Source of the DNA: CBIFWW01 sp966186435
GTDB lineage: Bacteria; Pseudomonadota; Gammaproteobacteria; Enterobacterales; Enterobacteriaceae
Assembly: GCA_966186435.1 (NCBI GenBank)
Contig: CBIFWW010000089.1
Location: forward strand, 1-13,553
DNA length: 13,553 bases
Direction of reading: 5' to 3'
Shown here piece by piece: positions 1 through 7,558 of the stretch. The translations under genes were made by a program, and so were the position numbers. Numbering within the stretch: the first letter of the stretch is position 1; every line of letters starts with the position of its first letter. The notes below the pieces were generated by a model that had not been told where the DNA came from, did not search any database, and saw only the letters and a list, made by a program, of their open reading frames with translations.

Positions 1-52
1 CTTTTACACGAGCCACTGGATCGGTCAACTGATCCTTAAACGATCGGCATTA
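1..52 (-). mobile_element. Terminal segment of an IS4-family insertion sequence (partial, cut by the window edge)
   Basis: Read on the minus strand, this segment starts TAATGCCGATC, continues with TTAAGGATCAGTTGACC, and ends in CCAGTGGCTCGTGTAAAAG. From memory this closely resembles the inverted-repeat end and subterminal sequence of IS4/IS421-type elements, whose termini begin TAATGCCGATCAG. The outer end would be at base 52, with the body of the element lying off the left edge. Bases 18-35 form a near-perfect palindrome (GGATCGGT/ACTGATCC). No transposase codons are visible and the other end is not in the window, so the assignment rests on recalled similarity only. The element would lie just beyond the stop codon of lplA and does not interrupt it. 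Confidence 0.55.
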
Positions 53-72
53 GGCGAGTCGCCCCTTTTTTT
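53..72 (+). terminator. Small hairpin plus T-run between the insertion-sequence end and lplA
   Basis: GGCG-AGT-CGCC (53-63) forms a 4-bp stem followed by CC and seven T residues (66-72), the last two of which belong to the lplA stop codon. The T-run is on the plus strand, so it would stop rightward transcription coming from the insertion sequence or from whatever gene originally converged on lplA. The stem is short, so it may be the remnant of a longer terminator cut by the insertion. Confidence 0.35.
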
Positions 73-1087
73 ACTTCAAAGCCCGTGCCAGCCAGCCTGC
101 TAACTCCAGCAATTCTGCCTGCTGCTCCGGGAATGCCGCTATCTGCGCTACACACACCTGTTCGAGCACATCGCTGCGGTACTGGTTGCCGGGTAATGCC
201 AGGGCCAGCGCCTCCAGGGGCGCCGGGTTCAGGCTATCGGTAAAGATTTTGGCTTCCACAATGGCCCCACGCTCGACATTGAGGTGCAACTCCACACCCC
301 CCCAGGTAAAACGCTCATCCAGTAGATGGCTGAAGGCCGGGGCTTGGCCGAAGTTCCATTCCCAACTACTTTGGCGGGCGAAGGCCTCCACAAAACCCGG
401 TAAATCGGGCAGGGCGCTCGGGGAGATAAACTCCGGCTCCACCCGCTGATCATAGTAGTCAAAGAAAGACGCGCTGATGGCCTGGGAAACCTGCTGGTGG
501 GTGATGCCCGGTAGAAATTCACTCAGGTTGGTGACCCGCCCGCGAACGGAAGTAATCCCTTTGGCCTCGAGCTTTTTCTTATCCGGGTTAAGGTAATTGG
601 CGAGGCGGCTCAAATCAGCATCCAGCAACAGAGTGCCGTGGTGGAACCCGCGATCTTTGGTTTCCCGGTACGCCGAGCCAGAAATTTTGCGCGCGCCTTC
701 CGGGGTTTCAATAACCAGATCATTGCGGCCAGAAGCCGTGGCCTCCACCCCTAAGGCCCGCAGGGCATCTAACACAATCCCGGTGGAGATGGTTTTATCG
801 TATTCCGGCTTGCCAGCCATAAAGGTAAAGCAGCTGTTACCCAAATCATGGAATACCGCGCCACCGCCGCTGCTACGGCGGGCCAGACGAATATTGTCTT
901 GCTCCATACGCCGGGTATTGCACTCTTTCCATGGGTTTTGAGCGCGGCCAATCACCACGGTATCGGCATTTTGCCACAAGAACAGCACCCGCTGGGTGGC
1001 AGGCATCTGGCGGAAAATACACTCTTCAACTGCCAGGTTAAACCATGGGTCGTGAGATTCCGAAATCAGTAGACGTAATTCAGACAT
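71..1087 (-). CDS. lplA: Lipoate-protein ligase A
   Basis: This enzyme activates free lipoate with ATP to lipoyl-AMP and transfers it to a lysine on the lipoyl domains of pyruvate and 2-oxoglutarate dehydrogenases and the glycine cleavage H protein; it acts in the cytoplasm. The 338-residue product is full length and collinear with E. coli LplA. It contains RRSSGGGAVFHD at residues 70-81 (lipoyl-AMP binding loop), the conserved lysine of RKISGSAYRE near residue 134, and a C-terminal accessory domain from about residue 250. I chose the ATG at 1087 rather than a TTG eight codons upstream because a strong AGGAGG lies about 9 bases before the ATG; the longer form would place that ribosome site inside the gene. 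It lies 48 bases downstream of smp on the same strand and is probably co-transcribed with it. A putative insertion-sequence end lies 18 bases past the stop codon. Confidence 0.97.
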   Translation of the reverse strand: MSELRLLISESHDPWFNLAVEECIFRQMPATQRVLFLWQNADTVVIGRAQNPWKECNTRRMEQDNIRLARRSSGGGAVFHDLGNSCFTFMAGKPEYDKTISTGIVLDALRALGVEATASGRNDLVIETPEGARKISGSAYRETKDRGFHHGTLLLDADLSRLANYLNPDKKKLEAKGITSVRGRVTNLSEFLPGITHQQVSQAISASFFDYYDQRVEPEFISPSALPDLPGFVEAFARQSSWEWNFGQAPAFSHLLDERFTWGGVELHLNVERGAIVEAKIFTDSLNPAPLEALALALPGNQYRSDVLEQVCVAQIAAFPEQQAELLELAGWLARALK

Positions 1088-1135
1088 GTTGGCATTCCCT
1101 CCTTGAATCAATGGCTGATACTAACATAGCGCCAA

Positions 1136-1789
1136 TTAAGGCTTTTTCCCTTCCTCGCTCTCATCCTCTTCTTCTGCCAGCGGTTTACTGGCGGTGAGCA
1201 GGAAGGGTGATTGCTGCCAACGGGTGCGTTTACCCTGCAACAGGGTGCGGGCCAATATGATACCGATGGCTAAAGCCAGTAACATCATCAGGCGTAGGAT
1301 ATTGGTGGTGTTATCCACCTGTTTAGCTTCAGTGGGCAGGGTATGGGTATCGAGGGTGATACGCAGATAACCCAGTGGGCCGCTCTTATCTTCAACAGGC
1401 TGAACCACCTGCTGGTTAAAGTAGCTGCCAGCTTTTTTGCCATCCAGGGCTAAACGGTCGCGCACCCCGACGCCTTCCCCGGCCCGGGCCAGCTGCACCC
1501 CTTCTTCATCGTACACCGCCGCATCCAACACGCGACTGTTTTCAGTGAGTTGCGTTAACATCGTATTGATGCGCCGGGTATCAGGGGTGTTCCCCTTCAT
1601 CAGCGGGATCAGATTGTACCCTACCTGGCGGGCCAGGGTGCGGGCCAATTCTTCAAACTGTTCGTTACGGGTCTTCTGATGGCCATCGCTGAACCATGAG
1701 GCCCCCTGCATCAGCGCCACCAAAAGTGCGAGACAGATAAGCACGATTGCCGTGCGATGAAGCCGGAATTTCAGTTTTGCGCGAGCCAT
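1136..1789 (-). CDS. smp: Inner-membrane protein Smp/YtjB (AhpA-like), function unknown
   Basis: This is a 217-residue membrane protein matching E. coli Smp (YtjB), which has no established biochemical role. A basic N-terminus (MARAKLKFRLHR) precedes a membrane segment at about residues 14-33. A predicted periplasmic domain follows (about 34-162), then a second membrane segment at about 164-182, a basic stretch (GKRTRWQQ), and a very acidic C-terminal tail (EEEDESEEGKKP). The two-helix layout with an extracytoplasmic loop resembles sensor-like proteins, but no catalytic or signalling domain is visible. The ATG at 1789 is preceded by AGGTGG. It is divergent from serB across 117 bases and lies just upstream of lplA on the same strand. 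The family assignment is firm; the function is unknown. Confidence 0.93.
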   Translation of the reverse strand: MARAKLKFRLHRTAIVLICLALLVALMQGASWFSDGHQKTRNEQFEELARTLARQVGYNLIPLMKGNTPDTRRINTMLTQLTENSRVLDAAVYDEEGVQLARAGEGVGVRDRLALDGKKAGSYFNQQVVQPVEDKSGPLGYLRITLDTHTLPTEAKQVDNTTNILRLMMLLALAIGIILARTLLQGKRTRWQQSPFLLTASKPLAEEEDESEEGKKP

Positions 1790-1896
1790 ATTCCACCTGC
1801 CGAAAATTTGCAGCTTTAATGTTGCCAGAACCAGCGTAGTCAGGGTAGCCTCATGCGTTGTTTTATACCTGTATATACCGGCCGATAAACACTCAC

Positions 1897-1901
1897 AGGA
1901 G
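1897..1901 (+). promoter_or_regulatory. Ribosome binding site of serB
   Basis: AGGAG lies five bases before the ATG at 1907 and fixes the serB start. The 117-base smp/serB gap must hold both divergent promoters. It has AT-rich TATACC and TATATACC stretches at about 1864-1879, but no clearly spaced -35/-10 pair stands out. Confidence 0.6.
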
Positions 1902-1906
1902 TAGTA

Positions 1907-2881
1907 ATGCCAAACAGTTTGACCTGGTGCGACCTGCCAAACGATGTATCCTTCTGGCCAGGGTTGCCGCTCTCATTAAGTGGTGATGAAGTTATGCCGC
2001 TGGATTATCGTGCCGGGCGTACCGGGTGGTTGCTGTATGGCCGTGAATTAAACAAGACGCGCCTGACGGAATACCAGCGCAAGCTCGGGGCGGCGATGGT
2101 AATCGTCAGCGCATGGTGCGTGGAAGACTACCAGGTTATTCGTCTGGCGGGTTCGCTCACGCCCCGCGCCACCAAATTGGCCCACGATGCCGGGCTGGAT
2201 GTTGCCCCGCTGGGCCATATCCCGTGGCTTAAAGCCCCGGGGTTGCTGGTGATGGATATGGATTCCACCGCCATCCAAATCGAATGCATTGATGAGATTG
2301 CCAAACTGGCGGGTAGCGGCGAGAGGGTGGCGGAAGTCACCGAACGGGCCATGCGTGGCGAGTTAGATTTCACCGAAAGCCTGCGCCAGCGGGTGGGTAC
2401 CCTGGAAGGGGCGGATGCCAGCATTCTTCATCAGGTGCGCGACACTCTGCCGCTGATGCCGGGCCTGGCCTCTCTGGTGCTCAAGCTGGAAGCCATTGGC
2501 TGGAAGGTGGCGATTGCCTCCGGCGGCTTTACCTTCTTTGCGGATCACCTGCGGGACACCCTACGCCTGACGGCGGCAGTAGCCAACCAGCTTGAAGTAG
2601 TGGACGGGAAGCTGACGGGCCGCGTGATTGGCCAGATTGTCGATGCCAAATTTAAAGCCAAAACCCTGCTTCAACTGGCAGAAGAGCACGAGATCCCCAT
2701 TGCCCAGACCGTCGCCATTGGCGATGGGGCCAACGATCTGCCAATGATCCAGGCAGCGGGCCTGGGGATCGCGTATCATGCCAAGCCCCAAGTGATTGCC
2801 AAAGCTGAAATCAGCATCCTTCATGCGGATCTGATGGGCGTATTCTGTATTTTATCCGGCAGTCTGAATCAAGAAGAGTAA
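1907..2881 (+). CDS. serB: Phosphoserine phosphatase
   Basis: SerB removes phosphate from O-phospho-L-serine, the last step of serine biosynthesis; it is a cytoplasmic, Mg-dependent haloacid dehalogenase (HAD) family enzyme. The 324-residue protein is close to the usual 322 for enterobacteria. An N-terminal region of about 110 residues precedes the HAD core. The core has the nucleophile motif DMDST at 117-121 (Asp117 nucleophile, Asp119 acid/base), SGGF at 205-208, conserved lysines near 248-252, and GDGAND at 272-277 (metal binding). All catalytic motifs are intact. It is the first gene of a rightward serB-radA-nadR cluster, with radA only 10 bases downstream, so co-transcription is likely. 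Confidence 0.98.
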   Translation: MPNSLTWCDLPNDVSFWPGLPLSLSGDEVMPLDYRAGRTGWLLYGRELNKTRLTEYQRKLGAAMVIVSAWCVEDYQVIRLAGSLTPRATKLAHDAGLDVAPLGHIPWLKAPGLLVMDMDSTAIQIECIDEIAKLAGSGERVAEVTERAMRGELDFTESLRQRVGTLEGADASILHQVRDTLPLMPGLASLVLKLEAIGWKVAIASGGFTFFADHLRDTLRLTAAVANQLEVVDGKLTGRVIGQIVDAKFKAKTLLQLAEEHEIPIAQTVAIGDGANDLPMIQAAGLGIAYHAKPQVIAKAEISILHADLMGVFCILSGSLNQEE

Positions 2882-2891
2882 GAGGTAACCT

Positions 2892-4274
2892 GTGGCGAAA
2901 GCACCGAAACGCGCCTTTGTATGTAACGAATGTGGGGCGGATTATCCGCGTTGGCAGGGGCAATGCAGCGCTTGCCAGGCCTGGAACACCATCACAGAAG
3001 TGCGTATTGCGGCCTCGCCAACGGTTGCCCGTAATGAACGGCTAACGGGCTATGCCGGTAATGCTGGCGTTAGCAAAGTTCAAAAGCTGGCGGATATCAG
3101 CCTTGAAGCCTTACCCCGTTTCTCTACCGGTTTTAAGGAATTTGACCGGGTACTGGGCGGGGGTGTGGTGCCCGGCAGTGCCATCCTGATTGGGGGTAAC
3201 CCGGGTGCCGGGAAATCCACGCTGCTGCTCCAGACTTTATGCCGTTTGTCTGAGCAGATGAAAACCCTGTATGTCACCGGGGAAGAGTCCCTCCAGCAGG
3301 TGGCCATGCGCGCCCACCGTCTGGGGCTACCCACCGCTAATCTGAATATGCTTTCCGAAACCAGCATCGAGCAAATTTGCCTGATTGCCGAAGAAGAGCA
3401 GCCGAAGCTGATGGTGATCGACTCCATCCAGGTGATGCATATGGCGGATATCCAATCCTCACCGGGCAGCGTCGCCCAGGTGCGTGAAACTGCCGCCTAT
3501 CTAACCCGCTTCGCCAAAACCCGCGGCGTGGCGATTGTGATGGTAGGCCACGTCACCAAAGATGGCTCCCTGGCAGGGCCAAAGGTGCTGGAGCACTGTA
3601 TTGACTGCTCAGTGCTGCTGGATGGCGATGCCGACTCTCGCTTCCGCACTCTGCGTAGCCATAAAAACCGCTTCGGTGCCGTGAACGAGCTGGGTGTGTT
3701 TGCCATGACCGAGCAGGGGCTGCGTGAAGTCAGTAACCCGTCGGCTATTTTCCTCAGCCGGGGGGATGAGGTGACCTCCGGTAGCTCGGTAATGGTAGTA
3801 TGGGAAGGTACCCGCCCGCTGCTGGTGGAGATCCAGGCGCTGGTGGATCACTCGATGATGTCCAACCCACGCCGGGTGGCGGTGGGGCTGGAACAAAACC
3901 GGCTGGCGATACTATTGGCGGTGTTGCATCGCCATGGTGGCCTGCAAATGGCCGATCAGGATGTGTTCGTTAACGTGGTGGGTGGCGTGAAAGTCACCGA
4001 AACCAGTGCGGACTTGGCCTTAATGATGGCCATGGTGTCCAGCCTGCGTGATCGTCCATTACCGCAAGATTTAGTAGTGTTTGGTGAAGTTGGCCTGGCC
4101 GGTGAAATCCGCCCGGTGCCGAGTGGCCAGGAGCGCATTTCCGAAGCCGCCAAGCACGGTTTCCGTCGGGCGATTGTGCCCGCAGCCAACGTGCCGAAGA
4201 AGGTGCCGGAAGGGATGCAAATCTTTGGGGTCAAAAAACTCGCCGATGCGCTACAGGTTTTCGACGATCTTTAA
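2892..4274 (+). CDS. radA: DNA repair protein RadA (Sms), branch-migration ATPase
   Basis: RadA is a RecA-related hexameric ATPase that promotes branch migration of recombination intermediates and aids repair and recombination. The 460-residue product matches the family length. It shows an N-terminal four-cysteine zinc finger (Cys11, Cys14, Cys25, Cys28), Walker A GGNPGAGKST at 101-110, Walker B LMVIDS at 173-178, the RadA signature KNRFG at 258-262, and a C-terminal Lon-protease-like domain from about residue 300 that lacks protease function in this family. The start is a GTG at 2892, preceded by AGAGGT just after the serB stop codon. It sits 10 bases after serB, consistent with translational coupling. 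Confidence 0.98.
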   Translation: MAKAPKRAFVCNECGADYPRWQGQCSACQAWNTITEVRIAASPTVARNERLTGYAGNAGVSKVQKLADISLEALPRFSTGFKEFDRVLGGGVVPGSAILIGGNPGAGKSTLLLQTLCRLSEQMKTLYVTGEESLQQVAMRAHRLGLPTANLNMLSETSIEQICLIAEEEQPKLMVIDSIQVMHMADIQSSPGSVAQVRETAAYLTRFAKTRGVAIVMVGHVTKDGSLAGPKVLEHCIDCSVLLDGDADSRFRTLRSHKNRFGAVNELGVFAMTEQGLREVSNPSAIFLSRGDEVTSGSSVMVVWEGTRPLLVEIQALVDHSMMSNPRRVAVGLEQNRLAILLAVLHRHGGLQMADQDVFVNVVGGVKVTETSADLALMMAMVSSLRDRPLPQDLVVFGEVGLAGEIRPVPSGQERISEAAKHGFRRAIVPAANVPKKVPEGMQIFGVKKLADALQVFDDL

Positions 4275-4307
4275 GTCGTTGGACCCTCGACTAGAATGAG
4301 TAAACCA

Positions 4308-4326
4308 GCCCGGCATCAGCCCGGGC
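4308..4326 (+). repeat. Intercistronic hairpin between radA and nadR
   Basis: GCCCGG (4308-4313) and CCGGGC (4321-4326) form a 6-bp GC-only stem with a 7-base loop. No T-run follows, so it is not a standard Rho-independent terminator. It ends 10 bases before the nadR ribosome site and could stabilise the upstream message or modulate read-through into nadR; that role is inferred. Confidence 0.5.
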
Positions 4327-4336
4327 ATGACAATGC

Positions 4337-4342
4337 AGGAGG
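4337..4342 (+). promoter_or_regulatory. Strong ribosome binding site of nadR
   Basis: A perfect AGGAGG lies six bases before the nadR ATG at 4349 and fixes the start. It suggests that nadR is translated independently of radA, unlike the close serB-radA junction. Confidence 0.75.
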
Positions 4343-4348
4343 CAGTTC

Positions 4349-5581
4349 ATGGCGTCATTCGATTACCTGAAGACCGCGATTCGCCAAAAAGGCTGTACGC
4401 TACAGCAGGTAGCAGACGCTAGCGGGATGACCAAAGGCTACTTAAGCCAGCTACTCAACGCTAAAATTAAAAGCCCCAGCGCCCAAAAGCTGGAAGCCTT
4501 GCACCGTTTTCTTGGGCTGGACTTCCCCCGCTTGGAAAAAAGCGTGGGCGTGGTGTTTGGCAAGTTCTACCCGCTGCACACCGGCCATATCTATCTGATC
4601 CAGCGCGCCTGTAGTCAGGTGGATGAATTACATATCATCCTCGGCTATGACGACACCCGCGACCGGGCCTTGTTCGTAGACAGCGCCATGTCCCAGCAGC
4701 CTACCGTTAGCGACCGTCTGCGTTGGCTGCTTCAGACCTTTAAGTACCAGAAAAACATACATATTCACGCCTTCAATGAAGAGGGCATGGAGCCATACCC
4801 CTATGGCTGGGATGTCTGGAGCCACGGTATCAAACGTTTTATGGATGAGAAAGGCATCGTCCCGGACCGCATTTATACCTCGGAAGCCGCTGATGCCCCG
4901 CAGTTCACCGCTCATCTGGGGATTGAATCGGTACTGGTGGATCCTGAGCGCACCTTTATGAACATCAGCGGTGGGCAGATCCGTGAGAATCCCTTCCGCT
5001 ATTGGGAATACATCCCGACGGAGGTGAAACCGTTCTTCGTGCGCACCGTGGCCATCCTCGGCGGCGAATCCAGCGGTAAATCCACTCTGGTGAATAAGCT
5101 CGCCAATATCTTTAATACCACCAGTGCCTGGGAATATGGCCGCGATTATGTCTTCTCCCACTTGGGGGGCGACGAAATGGCGCTACAATACTCCGATTAC
5201 GACAAAATCGCCCTCGGCCAGGCCCAGTATGTAGATTTCGCGGTGAAGTACGCCAATAAAGTGGCCTTTATTGATACCGACTTTGTCACTACCCAAGCTT
5301 TCTGCAAAAAGTATGAAGGCCGGGAACACCCCTTTGTGCAGGCGCTGATTGACGAGTATCGCTTTGACTTGGTGATCCTGCTGGAGAACAACACCCCGTG
5401 GATCAATGATGGTTTACGCAGCTTGGGTAGTTCGGTAGATCGGCGCGAGTTCCAGCAGATGTTGGTGGATATGCTAAAGCAGAACCATATCGCGTTTATG
5501 CATGTGGAAGAATCAGACTACGATGCCCGGTTCCTGCGTTGCGTGGATTTGGTTAAGCAACTGATGGGTGAAACCCCGTAG
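4349..5581 (+). CDS. nadR: Trifunctional NAD biosynthesis/regulator protein NadR
   Basis: NadR combines three roles: NAD-responsive repression of NAD biosynthesis and uptake genes, a weak NMN adenylyltransferase, and a ribosylnicotinamide kinase that helps use imported nicotinamide riboside. The 410-residue protein has all three parts in order. These are an XRE-type helix-turn-helix (about 1-60, with CTLQQVADASGMTKGYLSQL), a nucleotidyl-transferase domain (about 65-228) with GKFYPLHTGH at 71-80 and ISGGQIREN at 206-214, and a P-loop kinase domain (about 230-410) with Walker A GGESSGKST at 238-246. The intact N-terminal helix-turn-helix implies that it still works as a repressor; in some other bacteria this part is lost. 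It is the last gene of the serB-radA-nadR cluster and is followed by a strong terminator. Confidence 0.98.
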   Translation: MASFDYLKTAIRQKGCTLQQVADASGMTKGYLSQLLNAKIKSPSAQKLEALHRFLGLDFPRLEKSVGVVFGKFYPLHTGHIYLIQRACSQVDELHIILGYDDTRDRALFVDSAMSQQPTVSDRLRWLLQTFKYQKNIHIHAFNEEGMEPYPYGWDVWSHGIKRFMDEKGIVPDRIYTSEAADAPQFTAHLGIESVLVDPERTFMNISGGQIRENPFRYWEYIPTEVKPFFVRTVAILGGESSGKSTLVNKLANIFNTTSAWEYGRDYVFSHLGGDEMALQYSDYDKIALGQAQYVDFAVKYANKVAFIDTDFVTTQAFCKKYEGREHPFVQALIDEYRFDLVILLENNTPWINDGLRSLGSSVDRREFQQMLVDMLKQNHIAFMHVEESDYDARFLRCVDLVKQLMGETP

Positions 5582-5596
5582 GCCAGGGTTCAGACG

Positions 5597-5625
5597 AAAA
5601 AAAGGCCGGTTATCCGGCCTTTTTT
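5597..5625. terminator. Bidirectional terminator between nadR and ettA
   Basis: GGCCGG (5604-5609), loop TTAT, CCGGCC (5614-5619), flanked by seven A residues on the left and six T residues on the right, gives a strong Rho-independent terminator in both directions. It serves nadR from the left and ettA from the right. Confidence 0.93.
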
Positions 5626-5641
5626 GTGCGCCTAAATCCCA

Positions 5642-5663
5642 GGCCCCATTCGCAGACGGGGCC
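5642..5663 (-). repeat. Additional hairpin in the ettA 3' untranslated region
   Basis: GGCCCC (5642-5647) pairs with GGGGCC (5658-5663) across a 10-base loop, just past the ettA stop codon. It has no T-run of its own and precedes the true terminator, so it may protect the 3' end of the ettA message. Confidence 0.4.
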
Positions 5664-5668
5664 GGTGA

Positions 5669-7336
5669 TTATTTGATAGCGCGTTTGTACTTGATACGCT
5701 TAGGCTCTAGCGCTTCTGCACCCAGGGTGCGTTTCTTGTACTCTTCGTATTCAGTAAAGTTACCTTCGAAGAACTCCACTTTGCCTTCATCCTGATAATC
5801 CAGAATGTGGGTGGCAATACGGTCGAGGAACCAACGGTCGTGGGAAATAACCATGGCACAGCCAGGGAATTCCAACAGGGCGTTTTCCAGGGCGCGCAGG
5901 GTTTCAATATCCAGGTCGTTGGTTGGTTCGTCCAGCAGCAGCACGTTACCGCCCACTTGCAGCAGCTTCGCCAGGTGCAGACGGCCACGTTCACCACCGG
6001 ACAATTCGCCCACGCGTTTACCCTGATCGGTACCCTTGAAGTTAAAGCGGCCCACGTAGGCGCGGCTTGGCATCTCGGTATTGCCGACCTTCATGATATC
6101 CAGCCCGCCAGAAACTTCTTCCCACACGGTTTTACTGTTATCCATGGCATCACGGAACTGGTCAACGGAGGCCAGCTTCACAGTATCACCCAAGGTGATG
6201 CTGCCGCTGTCCGGCTGTTCCTGACCCGACATCATGCGGAACAGGGTGGATTTACCGGCGCCGTTCGGCCCGATAATCCCAACGATAGCACCCTTCGGTA
6301 CTGAGAAGCTCAAATCGTCGATCAGCTGGCGATCGCCGTAGGCTTTACCCAGATTCGCCACTTCAACCACTTTATCGCCCAGACGTGGTCCAGGTGGAAT
6401 AAACAGCTCGTTGGTTTCGTTACGTTTCTGGTATTCAGTGCTGTTAAGTTCTTCAAAGCGAGCCAGACGGGCTTTGCCCTTAGACTGACGGCCTTTCGCA
6501 CCCTGGCGAACCCACTCCAGTTCTTTCTCGATGGACTTACGACGGGCAGCTTCAGCAGACGCTTCTTGTGCCAGACGCTGGTCTTTTTGCTCCAGCCAGG
6601 AGGAGTAGTTGCCTTCCCATGGAATACCTTCACCACGGTCAAGCTCCAGGATCCAACCAGCCACGTTATCCAGGAAGTAACGGTCGTGGGTAATCGCCAC
6701 TACGGTGCCTTCGAAGTCGTGCAGGAAGCGTTCCAACCAGGCCACGGATTCAGCATCCAGGTGGTTGGTTGGTTCGTCCAGCAGCAGCATGTCTGGTTTT
6801 TCCAGCAGCAGGCGGCACAGGGCCACGCGGCGGCGCTCACCCCCGGACAGGTTGCCGATTTTGGCCTCCCAATCCGGCAGGCGCAGTGCATCAGCAGCAC
6901 GTTCCAGTTGAACGTTCAGGTTGTGGCCGTCGTGGGCCTGGATGATCTCTTCAAACTTGCCCTGTTGCGCGGCCAGTTTGTCGAAGTCAGCGTCAGGCTC
7001 TGCGTACTTGGCGTAAACCTCATCCAGGCCTTTCAGCGCATTAACCACTTCGGCAACCGCTTCTTCAACGGATTCACGAACGGTGTGTTCTGGATTAAGC
7101 TTTGGCTCCTGCGGCAAATAGCCGATTTTGATACCAGGCTGAGGACGAGCCTCACCTTCAATATCAGTGTCGATACCGGCCATAATGCGAAGCAGCGTGG
7201 ATTTACCCGCGCCGTTCAGGCCCAGTACACCGATTTTCGCGCCAGGGAAAAAGCTCAGAGAGATGTTTTTCAAAATATGACGTTTCGGCGGAACAACTTT
7301 GCCGACACGATGCATGGTATAAACGAATTGAGCCAC
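5669..7336 (-). CDS. ettA: Energy-dependent translational throttle protein EttA (ABC-F)
   Basis: EttA is a cytoplasmic ABC-F ATPase that binds the ribosomal E site and gates the first elongation step according to the ATP/ADP ratio; it is not a transporter. The 555-residue length equals that of E. coli EttA. It has two tandem ATPase domains and no membrane segments. Domain 1 has Walker A GLNGAGKST (39-47), signature LSGGE (163-167) and DEPTNHLD (187-194, catalytic Glu188). Domain 2 has GPNGAGKST (356-364), LSGGE (445-449) and DEPTNDLD (469-476, Glu470). The charged, helical linker at about 245-325 is the P-site-tRNA interaction segment, and the basic C-terminus (PKRIKYKRAIK) fits ribosome binding. 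The start is GTG at 7336, with AGAGG about 12 bases upstream. It converges on nadR and diverges from slt. Confidence 0.98.
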   Translation of the reverse strand: MAQFVYTMHRVGKVVPPKRHILKNISLSFFPGAKIGVLGLNGAGKSTLLRIMAGIDTDIEGEARPQPGIKIGYLPQEPKLNPEHTVRESVEEAVAEVVNALKGLDEVYAKYAEPDADFDKLAAQQGKFEEIIQAHDGHNLNVQLERAADALRLPDWEAKIGNLSGGERRRVALCRLLLEKPDMLLLDEPTNHLDAESVAWLERFLHDFEGTVVAITHDRYFLDNVAGWILELDRGEGIPWEGNYSSWLEQKDQRLAQEASAEAARRKSIEKELEWVRQGAKGRQSKGKARLARFEELNSTEYQKRNETNELFIPPGPRLGDKVVEVANLGKAYGDRQLIDDLSFSVPKGAIVGIIGPNGAGKSTLFRMMSGQEQPDSGSITLGDTVKLASVDQFRDAMDNSKTVWEEVSGGLDIMKVGNTEMPSRAYVGRFNFKGTDQGKRVGELSGGERGRLHLAKLLQVGGNVLLLDEPTNDLDIETLRALENALLEFPGCAMVISHDRWFLDRIATHILDYQDEGKVEFFEGNFTEYEEYKKRTLGAEALEPKRIKYKRAIK

Positions 7337-7558
7337 GTTGCGACTTCGCCTCTTTTGTCGTGATTAGTATTATTACTCGCTGCGAAGTGTAGCCTTTTTC
7401 GGCCGCGAAGCCCAGTTATGGGAGTGCGGTGTGCCTCGTAAAATTCAGTATTTGTGTCAATTGGCGTAGCGTTATGGGCATTGCGCTATTAGCATGATCA
7501 CATCCCAATTTTTGTGGCGGCATGATGCAGCCCGGGAACCAACAAATGAGGAGCGGTT
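7337..7558. promoter_or_regulatory. Divergent ettA/slt control region
   Basis: This 222-base gap is the largest in the window and must carry the promoters of both divergent genes. On the ettA side there is an AT-rich block at about 7363-7376 (minus strand TAATAATACTAAT) that could supply a -10 element. On the slt side TTGTGT (7453-7458) and TATGGG lie at a plausible but poor spacing. GCGAAG occurs twice as a direct repeat (from 7382 and from 7405). No RNA gene or mobile element is visible. Confidence 0.35.
7431..7469 (+). other. Possible short leader ORF upstream of slt (speculative)
   Basis: A GTG at 7431 with GGGAG six bases before it opens a 12-codon frame (MPRKIQYLCQLA) that stops at 7467-7469, about 90 bases before slt. 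The spacing of its ribosome site is good, but such a short frame can easily arise by chance. No promoter has been placed upstream of it. Confidence 0.15.

Noticed and set aside
1088..1111. Eight-codon N-terminal extension of lplA from a TTG at 1111
   Set aside because: The extension runs through the AGGAGG ribosome site of the downstream ATG, which matches the known family N-terminus.
4628..5161. A 177-codon open frame on the minus strand inside nadR
   Set aside because: nadR is complete and conserved on the other strand. This frame has no family resemblance and no independent start signals.
6566..7363. A 265-codon open frame on the plus strand opposite ettA
   Set aside because: It is a mirror frame of ettA, which has every ABC-F motif intact. 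The frame's product resembles no known protein, and its repetitive Val/Phe/Gln-rich sequence reflects reversed coding bias.
7382..7410. GCGAAG direct repeats near the ettA promoter as an operator
   Set aside because: Six-base repeats are short enough to be chance, and no regulator with this target is known to me.
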